Below, piece by piece: positions 38,333 to 49,990 of a stretch of 56,000 nucleotides of DNA; position 1 is the stretch's first letter, and each line of letters begins with the position of its first letter. A program made the position numbers and the translations under genes. Source of the DNA: Apostichopus japonicus (lineage: Eukaryota > Echinodermata > Holothuroidea > Aspidochirotida > Stichopodidae); contig NC_092581.1 of the NCBI RefSeq assembly GCF_037975245.1, positions 15,456,303 through 15,512,302 on the forward strand, read 5' to 3'. The notes under the pieces were generated by a model that did no database searches, was not told the DNA's origin, and saw only the letters and a list, made by a program, of their open reading frames with translations.

Positions 38333-38700
38333 CAAGGGCGTAGGAACCGGGGGGGCTGGGGGCGCCAGCCCCCAGTGAAAAATATGGGGGCGGAAGTATC
38401 GTTCCGCCCCCCCCCCCGCTCCGCAAGTCAGAAAACCCCTTTTTCATTTCCAAATGAGAAAAAAATCTCATTTGAAGCACCAAATTGCATCTAAGGCCAG
38501 GTGAAAATGCAAAATTCTTTACAAAATGGAGTGGGTGTTGAAGTGTGCTATATTGCACCAAATTGCATCTGAGGCCACCTGGAAATGAAAAAAAATTCCA
38601 AAGGGGAGGGGGACACCCCCTCCCCTTAGACCCCTGCCCCAGGCCGGCCATCAGTCTTCAGCCCCCCCCCCCCACTCAAAAGTACATTCCTACGCCACTG
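38333..38700. mobile_element. hAT-type MITE with perfect 8-bp target duplication
   Basis: The 368-bp element runs from CAAGGGCGTAGGAA to TTCCTACGCCACTG (inverted: CAGTGGCGTAGGAA). It is flanked by AAACTATA at 38325-38332 and 38701-38708. The TIR type and 8-bp duplication are those of hAT transposons. Inside there are two copies of CACCAAATTGCATCT and poly-C/G hairpins, and no transposase. The short open frames inside are not genes. Confidence 0.93.
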
Positions 38701-38708
38701 AAACTATA

Positions 38709-41616
38709 TGATCTTCGAAATGGAACAAGATTTTCTTCTTAGCAGCTTTGGGAAGTTGCTCAAGACAAAGCTATCTATTGTATAAACTTAAATATGGTAT
38801 ACTTGTTTCTCCTTTGATCTTGTCTTACTGACATTGGAACCAACAACCTCTTACCATGTTATTTTATGTCTTACGTTTGTCGTAAAAGCCTTCATTTTAA
38901 CAACCATGTGTGTTCACTAATTGGTGTCATTAAAAACATACAAAGTTATTGTTCTACCAAGTTTACGGTGACATGTTTAATGCCAACCTTCTTCTAAATA
39001 TAACTTGCCGATCTGTCGGTCCATACAGCAGCTTTAATCTCTAAGGCAATGTGTTGTGTGTGCGTGTGTGTGTTGGGTTTTTTTTTTAATGAGCGATAAA
39101 AAATAATTAATTACTGTAATGTTGTAAAAAAGGAATAAATAAATTAATATCTCATTGGGGAACACACATCAATCGATACAGTATTGGGTACATAAATTAT
39201 TAATTACGTTTTCACTATACACTGGAACTATATATACAGACACTATTTATAGACGATAAATTAATGAATATAAGAGAAACGGAATGATTTTAAGTTAAAG
39301 ACAAGAAGAATATCAGATGAAAACTGCTAAGTTCTTTCAAGTCTGCGGAGGATAAAAGAAGGAGGAACTATCTTATCTAAACTTGTCCTTGCTCAAAGGA
39401 AACCTTAACCTCTAGGGAGTAATATGAATATAATATATAAGGATATAAATTGGAGTCAAAAGTTTTATATTTGATAATTAATACTTATCGTGCAGCGTTC
39501 TTTTTTTCTTCATTTTTTCTTCTTCATTTTTTTTTTGGGGGGGGGGGCATCACTTTCTATTGTCCATTGGTATAATGAGTGTATCAGGAGTGGAGAGGGA
39601 GGGAGAAGGAGAGAGGGATAGAGTGTGGAGGGGAGGGGGACATAGGATGGACTAGATTGGAGGGCCTTTATATTTACTATTTACCTTCGAAGATGTGCTG
39701 ATATCAAATGCTTCAATTTTTTATTTATCTTGACAAAAGTACAACTTGTCTTGTCCTGATGGGGAAAGAAGAAAAAAACACGGGAAGTGAACTTATTGTT
39801 TGAGCCATTGCATAAAAAATTTAGAAAAGGGAAAGCGGGAGAGGTGTGGGGTGTGGCCGGAGGGGAGTCGTCTCCCGTGTAATGATTAGCATGATAAAAT
39901 ATGCATGGGACAATTAATGATCATCATAAACTTATAAATTATTATTTCAGAAAAAAAATCATCAATCAGTATATAGATTATCTTTGAAAATTTGATTTCA
40001 AAAACTAATGTGTTCAGTTTGATCCTGTTGTGCTTTAATGATCTATGTCAAGCTTAAATAAGATTTATTAGCAGGGATTGTGCTTAGAGGATGATACAGC
40101 AGACTTAATTTCCAAGAATAGTGCTATGAATCATATACAACAGGCCTGGGGCGTATTTAGGGTGAGGTTTAGTGGGCCTGGTCCCGAGCTTTTCTTAATT
40201 TTTGGTCGTAAGAATGAATGATTATGGCTTCCTTGTCCCTCCTTTTTTCTCAGGATTCCTTGCTACGCTCCTTTCGTTTTCTTGGGGAGGGGTATTAATC
40301 GGATTGGGGGGGGGGGCTGGCTTTTCATTTGTTTGAAATCGTTAGCAATCTCTCCAACCTTAAGCCTTTCTCTTGTATATGACATCGCACCCAGTTGGGA
40401 CAATTGTTTCTATACTGTAGTGTTATGTCCCACTTCAGAGCACTCGTATTGTAGTATGAATATCATGTTTCTATCAGATCAAGGTTAGAGGAGGGGAGGG
40501 GAGGGAGGGGAGGGGAGGGGATGGGAGGGGAGAGGAGGGGTAGGGGAGGGGGAGGGGAGCAGACCTTGTGGAAAATTGCAATGTTCTAGTGCACATGCAG
40601 TTAAGAAAACAAAAAAGAAAACAGCTAGATAGAGAGACAAAAAGGGTCTTTGCACATTTACCGATTCGATGGTCTTGGTTCTTTTACCTGATATAAGATG
40701 GGTTAACCTCGCACATTATAGTACTGTAATAATCTAAAACCCTCTATAGGTAAATATCCAGGTGTGCAATTGACATAAAACAAACCTTATTTATCTTTAA
40801 GCACCAACCATTATAGTGTGTTTCAGTTAGATAAGAATCTTTCGGAAATGAAATTAGGACTGTACTTCATCACTATAAGTATAAGGTTCATGGACACCGA
40901 GCGTGGCATTAATTCATGCGCGTAGTAATTTGCGACGTCGTCAATATAATTTTTCCATTCTTGAAATACTAATTTCATGCAAGCGTGGTGGGGTTGTAAT
41001 TAATAGCGATATCATTAAATCTAAAAATAGCATAAAGATCCTGGTTCATTTTTTAATGCCAATGTTTCATTTCAAACACATTCTTCAGGTTAGGATTATT
41101 TATTATGAAATGTAACATTTGCTTTTTTTTTCGTGTAATATATACCATAGCCAGCAGGCATGATTATTTAATGTGGGCCCTTGGTGGACTCTATCACATG
41201 TATATAGGCTACAGATAAACTTGCCTACTTTACCCAATTTCGAGCTAAACATAAACATTTGGATTCCAGCAGGTTTACTCTTTTGAAGTAAGTCTATACT
41301 TATAGGTTACAGTACACATAGAAGTAAAATATAAATGTCACCCCTCTTCTCCTAGCTCTCTTCTACCTCTTTTCTCCACACTTTCCTCTCTATGTCCTTC
41401 TGCAGTTAATTCCCTACCCTCTTCTCTTAATCCGCTCTTTGTCCCTCTATAGTTTATCTCCTACCCCTCCTCTTCTCCCTGTTGGTTTATTTCTTCTCTC
41501 CACCCTTTGTCAACTAATCCTCTTACATCAATCTCATTGTGTTCACCCTGCTCATTTACCTATCTGTATTCTGTGCTTGTATTTTGTCCCTTGTAGTTTC
41601 TGTTACTTGTCATTCA
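38709..41616. other. Gene-poor intergenic region
   Basis: No gene recognised. It includes T- and G-runs near 39500-39550 and a G-rich array at 40491-40559. From 41340 the + strand is strongly pyrimidine-rich up to the hammerhead motif. A lone hAT-like terminus (CAGGCCTGGGGCGTATTTAGG) is at 40141. Confidence 0.45.
40491..40559 (+). repeat. G-rich (GAGGGG)n array with G-quadruplex potential
   Basis: About a dozen runs of three to five G separated by one to three bases. This greatly exceeds the four G-tracts needed for an intramolecular quadruplex on the + strand. Folding is inferred. Confidence 0.75.
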
Positions 41617-41655
41617 GCCTCTGAAGAAGATCCTGCTAGGATCGAAACGTCAGGC
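41617..41655 (+). ncRNA. Hammerhead ribozyme motif (Penelope-type)
   Basis: Stem I is GCCT (41617-41620) with AGGC (41652-41655). The core is CTGAAGA (41621-41627). Stem II is GATCC/GGATC (41629-41633, 41639-41643) with loop TGCTA. Then comes GAAACGTC, with predicted cleavage after the C at 41651. Stem III is only the palindrome ACGT, so two copies would have to pair, as known for minimal hammerheads of Penelope-like retroelements. One extra A (41628) lies between core and stem II. No reverse-transcriptase frame of such an element is seen nearby, so this is a fragment. Confidence 0.7.
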
Positions 41656-42596
41656 CCTCTTACTTTCTATCCACATATATATAGAAGTAAGATAGAGGGT
41701 TAATCATATGGTGGATTTACTCCATTTGAGCTATATAAGTGGCCTACTGAAAGACGAACGAAGCCCATTACATCCAGCCACAAGCCACACTGGTGGAGTT
41801 ATATTTCATCGCATCTTCTCACCCAAGTAGTTCCACTGTGATAGGTTGATAGGACCGATCCGCGTCGCCCACTTGGTCCTGCGAAATATACCCAGTTGAA
41901 GCCACTTGGAAAAATACCGATGCAACACGGCTAGGAAAGTTTAATATTTCGATATAAGATTCAAAGGCAAATCAAGAATAATCTCAAAAACCTCAAAGCG
42001 ATATTTAATAAAGAAAAATAAACAAAATATCACAACTGAGGTTAAAAACATATCGCCAAAATTACTTTTATTATATTCGATCCACTCAGCTGCTCTTTCA
42101 ATTTATTTGTAACAGCAGAAGTATTATTATATTTTTTTTTTCTTTTTCAATACTGCCCGTAACGAGTTGACGAAAGGCTAGACCCGAATTAAGTAAATTG
42201 CTTCCATTTCCCAGTGAGAATTAACAAGGTGAAAAAATACTAGAAATTATTGAACGTAATGGCTCTAAGGTCTTTCGTTTTCATATTATGTTTATTTTTG
42301 TTATTTGAGTGTGTGTCTGTCTGATGTCTGTCCTTCCGTTTAGGCGACAAGGTCAAGGTTACCAGTTCTGGCGGAAGAAGGAATGTCCTTTCTTATGACA
42401 AGAATTCAAATTAATTTATATGTGTGATATAGCCTATAAACTAATGCAAGATTATTCTTTTAAAGTGTAATGCTTACTGTGTGTAGCTATTGCTATAGAA
42501 CGGTATGAAGATCGCTGTGTAAAGGAACGGGAAGTATTAAGTTTACATCTAATGTCTATACGTAATCCATTTAAATCCGCATGATGTCATGCAGGA
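41656..42596. other. Intergenic stretch, nothing recognised
   Basis: Just after the hammerhead, CTTACTTTCTATC pairs with GATAGAAAGTAAG-like sequence (about 41658-41697), a possible hairpin of the same element. No gene was found in the rest. Confidence 0.4.
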
Positions 42597-43306
42597 CTAT
42601 ATATATATATATATATAATAATAATATTAATAAAGGCTTATAAGCACAACTACTACAGTAAACTGTGTGCACTGCTGTGCTGGAAAACAACTAAATAAAT
42701 GTCAAGGTAACGATACAAAAGTTAAACCTGGTCGAGATTCTGGCTGAAATCAGAACCATTGACAAAAAGGTAGTGTTTTAATTGCCTCTTAAAAGTAGCA
42801 GTATTTTGGATTTCTTTAAGGCTGTCAGGAAGCTTATTCCACAATTTAGGTCCAGCCTTGGCAAACGAGCGATACCCATACGAGGATTTAAATCGAGGCT
42901 CTATCAATAATGTATTTCTGCTACGGTCAGAGGTTACCAATATATCATGGATATAGTTAGGACCCAGTCCTCTAACAGACTTAAACACAATCAAAATTAT
43001 TTTAAAGTACACCCTCTCCTTGATTTTAAGCCAATGAAGGTCATGGAATAGATCAGTCATATGATCATATCTACTTTTACCATATATCAATCTTGCAGCA
43101 AAATTTTGAATAGATTGGAGTTGATCATAAAAAGGTTGGTTGATACCAAAATAAAGTGAGTTACAATAATCAATATGCGAAATAATCATGGATTGTACAA
43201 TAATGCTTAACTCAGACTTAGTAAGATAAAATCGCATTTTAGAAATATTTCTAAGATTCTTAAAGCACCTGGATTTAAGTGAATATATTTGATATCGAAA
43301 AGACAT
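42597..43306 (-). mobile_element. 5'-truncated LINE, reverse-transcriptase C-terminal part
   Basis: An open frame of 194 codons (43306 to 42722, - strand) encodes the region after the catalytic core of a CR1/L2-like non-LTR reverse transcriptase. Visible motifs are IDYCNSLYFGINQP, QLQSIQNFAARLIYG, LHWLKIKERVYFKI, LPDSLKEIQ and FKRQLKHYLF. The catalytic FADD region is missing, so the copy is dead-on-arrival despite an intact frame. The 3' end runs to a TTATTAATATTATTATTATA tail, and (TA)n lies on both sides, so it probably inserted into an AT microsatellite. Clade assignment is tentative. Confidence 0.9.
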
Positions 43307-43308
<2 letters not shown>

Positions 43309-43358
<50 letters not shown>

Positions 43359-43362
43359 TATA

Positions 43363-43406
<44 letters not shown>
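43309..43406. repeat. (TA)n microsatellite
   Basis: Long TA dinucleotide array with two short TAAATA/TATTTA interruptions, abutting the LINE 5' end. Confidence 0.95.
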
Positions 43407-43409
<3 letters not shown>

Positions 43410-46400
43410 ACCTAAGAAAAACCTTATTCCATTTGGGTGATATCAAAGATTTAATGCTCTCACATGCAACGTTGAATACGTTGATCAACTCTGACTGCAG
43501 CGAGCCTCTCATGATTCAGTTTTTTTTTTTAATGTTTTCTTTTACTCTTTTACTTTGTGTAATGTTTATTTTCTATAATATAAAGGTGGGTTGTGGAAGT
43601 GTTGCATGGATCTAATATTCTGAAGATGAATACATATCCTAATGATGGCATTAGTTTCAGGGTTAACATCCCACCTTGAAAAAAATGAACAGAAAAACAA
43701 AACAAGAGACATTTAAAAATTGGTTTCAGTTACTAGTATAGCTCTATGACATCACTGATTTACAAAATGACATCTTTCCTGACAGGACTTTAAAACTACG
43801 ATATCTCCCAAAAGGAGCAGATTTTTCATAGCCAAGTTTGGGGGAGTTGTAGTAATTTTTTACAAAGATCGATGTCATTATAAGCTTGGATTTGCTTCCT
43901 CCCCCTACCCCACTCTTTAAGTAATGAACACGCGATAAGCACTTTGATACAGCTAAGTAGACTGTTCTGCAACAGAGCGACCTTAACCGTTTTCACTCTA
44001 AAAGAAAAATTAAATTAGATTAACTTCATTCGTATGAAAATGACGTAATACGATTATGAATCTTCAGACAAAATGTTTTTGACGTTCCTGTTATCTGTCC
44101 TAGTTCTCAGTGTATAACTTAACCTGACACATAGTCACAAGAATAAACCTAGTGTTAACAGACGATGTATTACTCCCTAACCTTGAACAAGAAAACTGTC
44201 ACCTAATTTGCTATTTTCTTATTCCTTTATTAATTTTCTTCACATGTTTTGTATTTTTGAATTAATGATAACGCCCTCGTTTTTCTGTTAGCTTTTTGTC
44301 TCTCTTTTATTTCCTATTTCGATTTTAGTTTGTTGTGACGTCATTATGTCTCCCTCTTTTTTTGCTAAACTAATTAAGGTTTAACAATCGACATAGTTTC
44401 GCATACGAAAGAAAACCGGTTCAACTCGTCATCAGACATCTAGAAGGGAAACCATTTGCCATAACATTTCAACAAACCTACTTTTGATTTCTTGTCTTGT
44501 TTGCTTTATTTTATTTTATTTTATCTTGTTTTGTCTTATCGGTTATTTTTTTCCCCCTTTTCAACCCTACGGATGTTGACTAGTTTTCCTCCTAATTTCA
44601 AGTGATATAATTACCTTATCTTGTCACGAGAGCACCAGAGGCAAACATTTCCCAGCCAAATGTGGTTCTAGATATGAAATAATTAACGCCAACATGCACC
44701 GCCATTGATATGTAAATGAAATTTAAACGATGCACCAAAACGAAGTAAGCCCGATATATAGTAGTCTATGAAACAATATAATAATATCTCGATGGTACCT
44801 CACGCCAGAAGCAACAAACAGGTCTCAATTACCGTAGAGATATTTATAAAGATATGAAGACAACTTTGAAAAGAAGAAGAAGAAGGGGGGAGCACAAGTA
44901 GGGTGTGTCAAACCGGAAGGGAAAATATGACATTTATTTGCTGATTCTGTGAGTTCATGCTTAAAAATGATCTGACATACTTACATGATGTCACGAGATA
45001 CCTACAGCAACATAAAAAAGGAGTAAATGCTATAGAATTATAGTGGAAAGAAGAGACAGAGGGAGATGGAGAGGTTCAGATTGAAAATGAGAGGAGGAAA
45101 ACGGTACTCTTGCTTGGAGGGTTCAGAGCCAGTAAGAAATAATTGAATTAAATATAAGATGTCAAAACTGTGTGACATCTTTTTCATGTCTGCAAAGTTT
45201 TGAGAAATGTTAAATGTCATATTCCATTCGATTTATTTCCAAAACAAAAAATTGTTTTTTTATTTGGAAATTTGACAATTTTCATATGGAGCATTAGAAC
45301 TTGTTTTTGTTTTTATGTAAGTTTTCTTTTGTTTCCTTTGTTGTCTGTTTCATTGTTATTCGTTGTCTGTAATCTCTACTTGGCGACGTACAGGGGTGAG
45401 ACATACTTGTGCAAAAACAAAAAATAAAGTATTGAACATTTTGCCCAATTCATACCCTTTGTGACACTAATATTAGTTTTAGGTTTGGTGAGTTAATGTA
45501 ATAGGCTACCATTTGGTACCCATAGGGTATCACAAGAAGATAACCGACTGGCTTCATCATATTGTGGGGGTTGTGGCCAAACAAATCATGTGTATAAGTT
45601 TTTGTGAGTATACTCTATAAGTACGCGTTAGTGTTATGGGTGCGTTAACACAAAATACATATATTCCATGAAATCCTCAACTCTGAGTCCAATGGATGTC
45701 GTAATTGATGGGTGCATACCTATATGCAAATTATTTATTACCTCTGTATGATATGACGTCAGTGCGAACCAAAATAATAAAATGACTGTAAACCCTCATT
45801 CATATACATGAAGGGAATCAGATTTCCAAAGTTTTGTATCGTCAAGTTCAAAACTTGGAGATTTTATCGACAAAAAAGGTCAGTTGGTGTAGAACTTCTG
45901 AACCGTAAGACCGATGGATAATAAAAATCTGTGTTTGCGCTATCACACATATTCCAAATAACAAAATAGCTGTTACACTATTAGCTGCATTGGGATGGTA
46001 TTGCGTTAATGTTGCTATGATTTACTGCTTTGTCGTTAATTATAACTGTTGCTTCTTCTGTTTACTGATGTTATGGGATTACTGGCGCTGTTGTATTCGT
46101 ACCATAGTGGCACTGTTTTGTGTTGCTATTTTGCTTTTGTAGCCTTGCTGTTTTGCTACAGTTATACTTTTGCTTAGTCTGTTACTATTATTTTGTTACT
46201 GAAGCTGTTTGCTGCCATTAGTGGACACATTATTTCCTTCTTACTATTGATGTGGTTTCTTTTCTGGTGTAACTGGTGCTCCCTTTGATATTATTGTTAC
46301 TTTTTACTGTTTGTATAGCTATACCATTAATATATGCTTTGTTTTTCCTTCTTGGTCTTTTTCTGTTGTTACTGTCATTATCTCTGATACTTTTCTTATT

Positions 46401-46590
46401 TTGTTTTTGTGTCCACCATTATAAGATGTTGTCGTTGGTATTTTTCTGCCCTGTTTTTGTCATGTTGTGGGTTTTTTTTTTGTGTGTGTGTGTAATTTTC
46501 GTTGTTGGAAAAGATAGTAATGATATTAAATTAGATTACTGTTACATGTTGGTTTCGATACTGTAATCCCTTTCTTCATTGTACTGTTGA
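43407..46590. other. Gene-poor intergenic region
   Basis: No gene recognised. From about 45990 the + strand is T- and G-rich with many degenerate TGTTACTGTTGCT-like units, continuing after the SINE and (TA)n to about 47120. TGACGTCA occurs at 44336-44343 and 45754-45761. Confidence 0.45.
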
Positions 46591-46840
46591 TATGTATGTA
46601 TTGTATGTATTGTATGTATTTTAGATCCTCTTGCAAGCAGGAACTCTCGAAGAAGCCTCATCGGCTTATCAAAGTCAGTCTCTTAGATTCATATTTCACG
46701 CCCATGACTATGAAAAGTCAATTGTCAACAACTCTGTAACTGGACGACATACATTAATCTTGGAGTGACTCGAACTCGGGACCTTATGATTGGAAGACAT
46801 CGGCGTTTACCACTGAGCTAACACTGAGCTAACACTTCTT
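46591..46840 (-). mobile_element. tRNA-derived SINE, - copy
   Basis: Inverted copy of the SINE at 38022. Read on the - strand it has GTGTTAGCTCAG (duplicated in tandem, 46813-46836), a CTTCCAA anticodon-like loop, box B GAGTTCGAGTC, the same body (CCAGTTACAGAGTTGTTGAC, GAGGCTTCTTCGAGAGTTCC) and a TACATACAA-type tail at 46591-46622. Confidence 0.88.
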
Positions 46841-46907
46841 TGTTATATATACTTTCTTGCTATAACTGTTGTTATGAAACTTACTGTCTGAGTTATTGTT
46901 TACTATT

Positions 46908-47039
<132 letters not shown>

Positions 47040-47613
47040 GTGTTCCTTTGACTGTTGCTTCTTTACTGTTAAGCATTATTTGTGTCCATCTTATGTGTTC
47101 TGCCATTGCTGGTACTCTTTAAGTTAAGGGTCTAGAATAGATGTTTGGTGATAACAGTGGTGTACTGCAGGGGAACTCTAGAACTGGTCACTCTTTGGCA
47201 ATGAGGGTGGATGATATAGTCACTTGAACAATCTCCGTGTACTCGCGTTTGATCCTTTACGTTGAGGTTATTTCGTTCAAACTAATTCATGTTAAACTGT
47301 CAAAAATGGAACAAAAGTTGAACTTTAATCAATTCATCATCAACTTTTATTGGTTTCAGTTTTAATACTCTCTGACTAACATAACCTTCAACCAGAACAA
47401 ACAAACAAAAAATGTGAGAAAATGAAAACACAAAACGAAACGAAATTGATTACTTATTGTTAAATCATGATCATTGATTAAAGCAAGGAAGGAAGACACT
47501 ATATTGGAGAAACGTTCATTGATGTGAGTTGTACATTAACGACACAGATCAGATATGAAAGCCTAACATTGACTTTACATACTAAATACGGTATAGGTCC
47601 TCTGTACATGATC

Positions 47614-47626
47614 ATATATATATATG

Positions 47627-47718
<92 letters not shown>
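47614..47718. repeat. (TA)n microsatellite
   Basis: AT dinucleotide run with TATG variants at the left end. Frames through it are artefacts. Confidence 0.96.
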
Positions 47719-47719
<1 letters not shown>

Positions 47720-49789
47720 TTGCATACATAATGATAATATGGGTTTCCTTGAATTTCGCATAAATTGAATCATTCGTACGTTACAGCAATACAGCAACTT
47801 TCATTTTTTTTCCTCAAAGCATCTTTCCGACATCTCCTCGTTCATCCCTTCTTGCAAAATATTTTATATATTACATTATATTGAATCATTCTTTCGTTAC
47901 AGTAATACAAGAACTCTTAAATTTCAGTTTTTCCTCCGACCACAACTTCTTTTCGTCATATCGTTTTGTACGGATTCATTCTTTGCTGTAAAATATTTAA
48001 AAATTCCTGAGCCACAGAAAAAGAAAAAGGTTTAAAACACCACTGAGCCCTCCCCCAATCCTTACCCCACCCCCACCCCATCTACTTTCACCACGTTGCA
48101 GTGATTACAATTAAAGAAAATAATGTGAGTGGCTAAAACAAAGAGTAATTGCGTGATTAAACCTCACTGTATTATCTATGAAAACTTGAACAATGTATGC
48201 GCGCTTCGCGTCCGATGGTGCTGTTGTCATCGAAAGAATGTTACAGGCCCTGAGTTGTGTATTACGGATATAAACATACTACTATTACACGCACTGCAGT
48301 GAGATGAGAGAAGGACGAAGAATTATATCTTTGTACTAGGAAAAGAGTTCCATGCCCCTCTCCAACTCATTCCCCTCCCCTCCCCCACTTTGACGTAGTA
48401 AACACTGGACACAGACTCTTGTGAAAAGAAGCGCTACCTACATCGCCAAACTGGTTTTTAACCCCTGTCTTCTTGTAGCCGGGAAATATTCCCTCTTATA
48501 GATCAATCTAATCCTAGAGACAAAGCTAACCAGATATTAATGACATCATTTCGTTTTGTATCACGTGTCACAATACGTAATCTTATGTATCGAACAAACG
48601 CTGTGGTTTCTTATTCATCAGTTAATTCAGTCGTATGTTATATGACGTCATCCTTACTAATTTGAATCAGAGACTGGCTTGTTATCATTTGAATTGATCA
48701 CTTTTATCTACCACTTAGAACTGATTGCATACAAATTGTGACGTCATCAAGCGGTCATTTTGATTACATATTCATAACGATGGACTTTAGACACCCCCAT
48801 AACTGTTGCGAAGTCACGTGATTTATCAAAACGTGTGATATTATCAGCTAAGTTTCAAATTTTGTTATGAACTTTTGATGTCACGATATGTTTGCAGTAA
48901 CATTTTAAATCGCATCGGCTACGATTTACAAGTTTTACAGAGTCAACGGGATTTTAAAGAAATGTGATACAACGCCACTACAAAAATATCCCCATTGAAT
49001 TTTCTGAACTCGGCATTTTTCTTCAAAAATAAACCTTTGACCCCATTCCTCTAAATATTGGTTGCAATAATGGTCGTTTTCGTTATTATCATGTTATGGA
49101 AATAAAAACGAATATGGAAAAAAAAGTGAAAGCCTTACCAGTAACATTGTTTTCTTACCATAATATGCTGTTTTATATATCATAAATCGACAGATTCTAA
49201 TAGTTTCTTAAAATTTCACTGTTGTTATAGGTATATTTTACAAACATCTACATTCTATGTACAAGAAGAGCAAAACGAATCTGCTATATAGGCCTATACT
49301 AAATAAATATGACGAACGTCATATGTTAAGACAAAGTTCTATGAAGATAATATCTTCTGTTGTTACTATGTCTCTTTTTCTCTCATTTGAAATGATTTCA
49401 TCTTTAAACCTCTTTTTTGTGTGACAATAAATACCAGACGCATGGGATTGAAGTATTGGTAATGGTAAGGGGCGATAAAGCGGGGGGGGGGGGCGGGGAG
49501 GTTGTAGGGTCTTCTAGGGTCAATGGAACATGTGAAGAGGCAAACCATAAAGTTACCTCGAAACATTCCACACCCAAGATTCTAATATTTGGGAATTTTT
49601 TGACAAAAGTTAAGGTACATTTGTAATGACATTTCCCTTTTATTTCTCAACAACAGGGGCTGTTTCGTTATAAATTTTATTTAAATTTTCAACAAAATCG
49701 GTTCTTTTTAATTACAAAGAAAATGAAAAAGGTTACTTGTTGACCAAAAAAGGGGCTACTTCTTAATGATGAAAAGGGAACATTTGTGC
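47719..49789. other. Intergenic region downstream of the deiodinase gene
   Basis: No gene recognised. Two perfect TGACGTCA sites (48643-48650, 48739-48746) and CACGTG-type sequences near 48564 and 48815 lie within 300 bp. A poly-G run is at about 49481. Confidence 0.45.
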
Positions 49790-49795
49790 TTTATT
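49790..49795 (-). promoter_or_regulatory. AATAAA candidate for the deiodinase mRNA
   Basis: AATAAA on the - strand, 196 bases past the stop codon. A second AATAAA lies at 49873-49878, 113 bases past the stop. Either could serve. If the protein carries selenocysteine, a SECIS element would need to lie in this 3' UTR; I could not identify one by eye. Confidence 0.45.
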
Positions 49796-49990
49796 TTCAG
49801 AATTCGGGTGGGAGGCGGGGGAGGAGCGGGTTAGGCATGTTCTTCATGTGCCCTCGACTCCGACGCAACATGTTTATTCATATACCGGTTAATTCTAGCA
49901 TCGAACAACGTGTTCGGGGTTGTTTTTTGGAGAGAATCACTACCTTAATCCCATGCACTGTTATATAAAGAATAGGAGAGAAATAAAATT

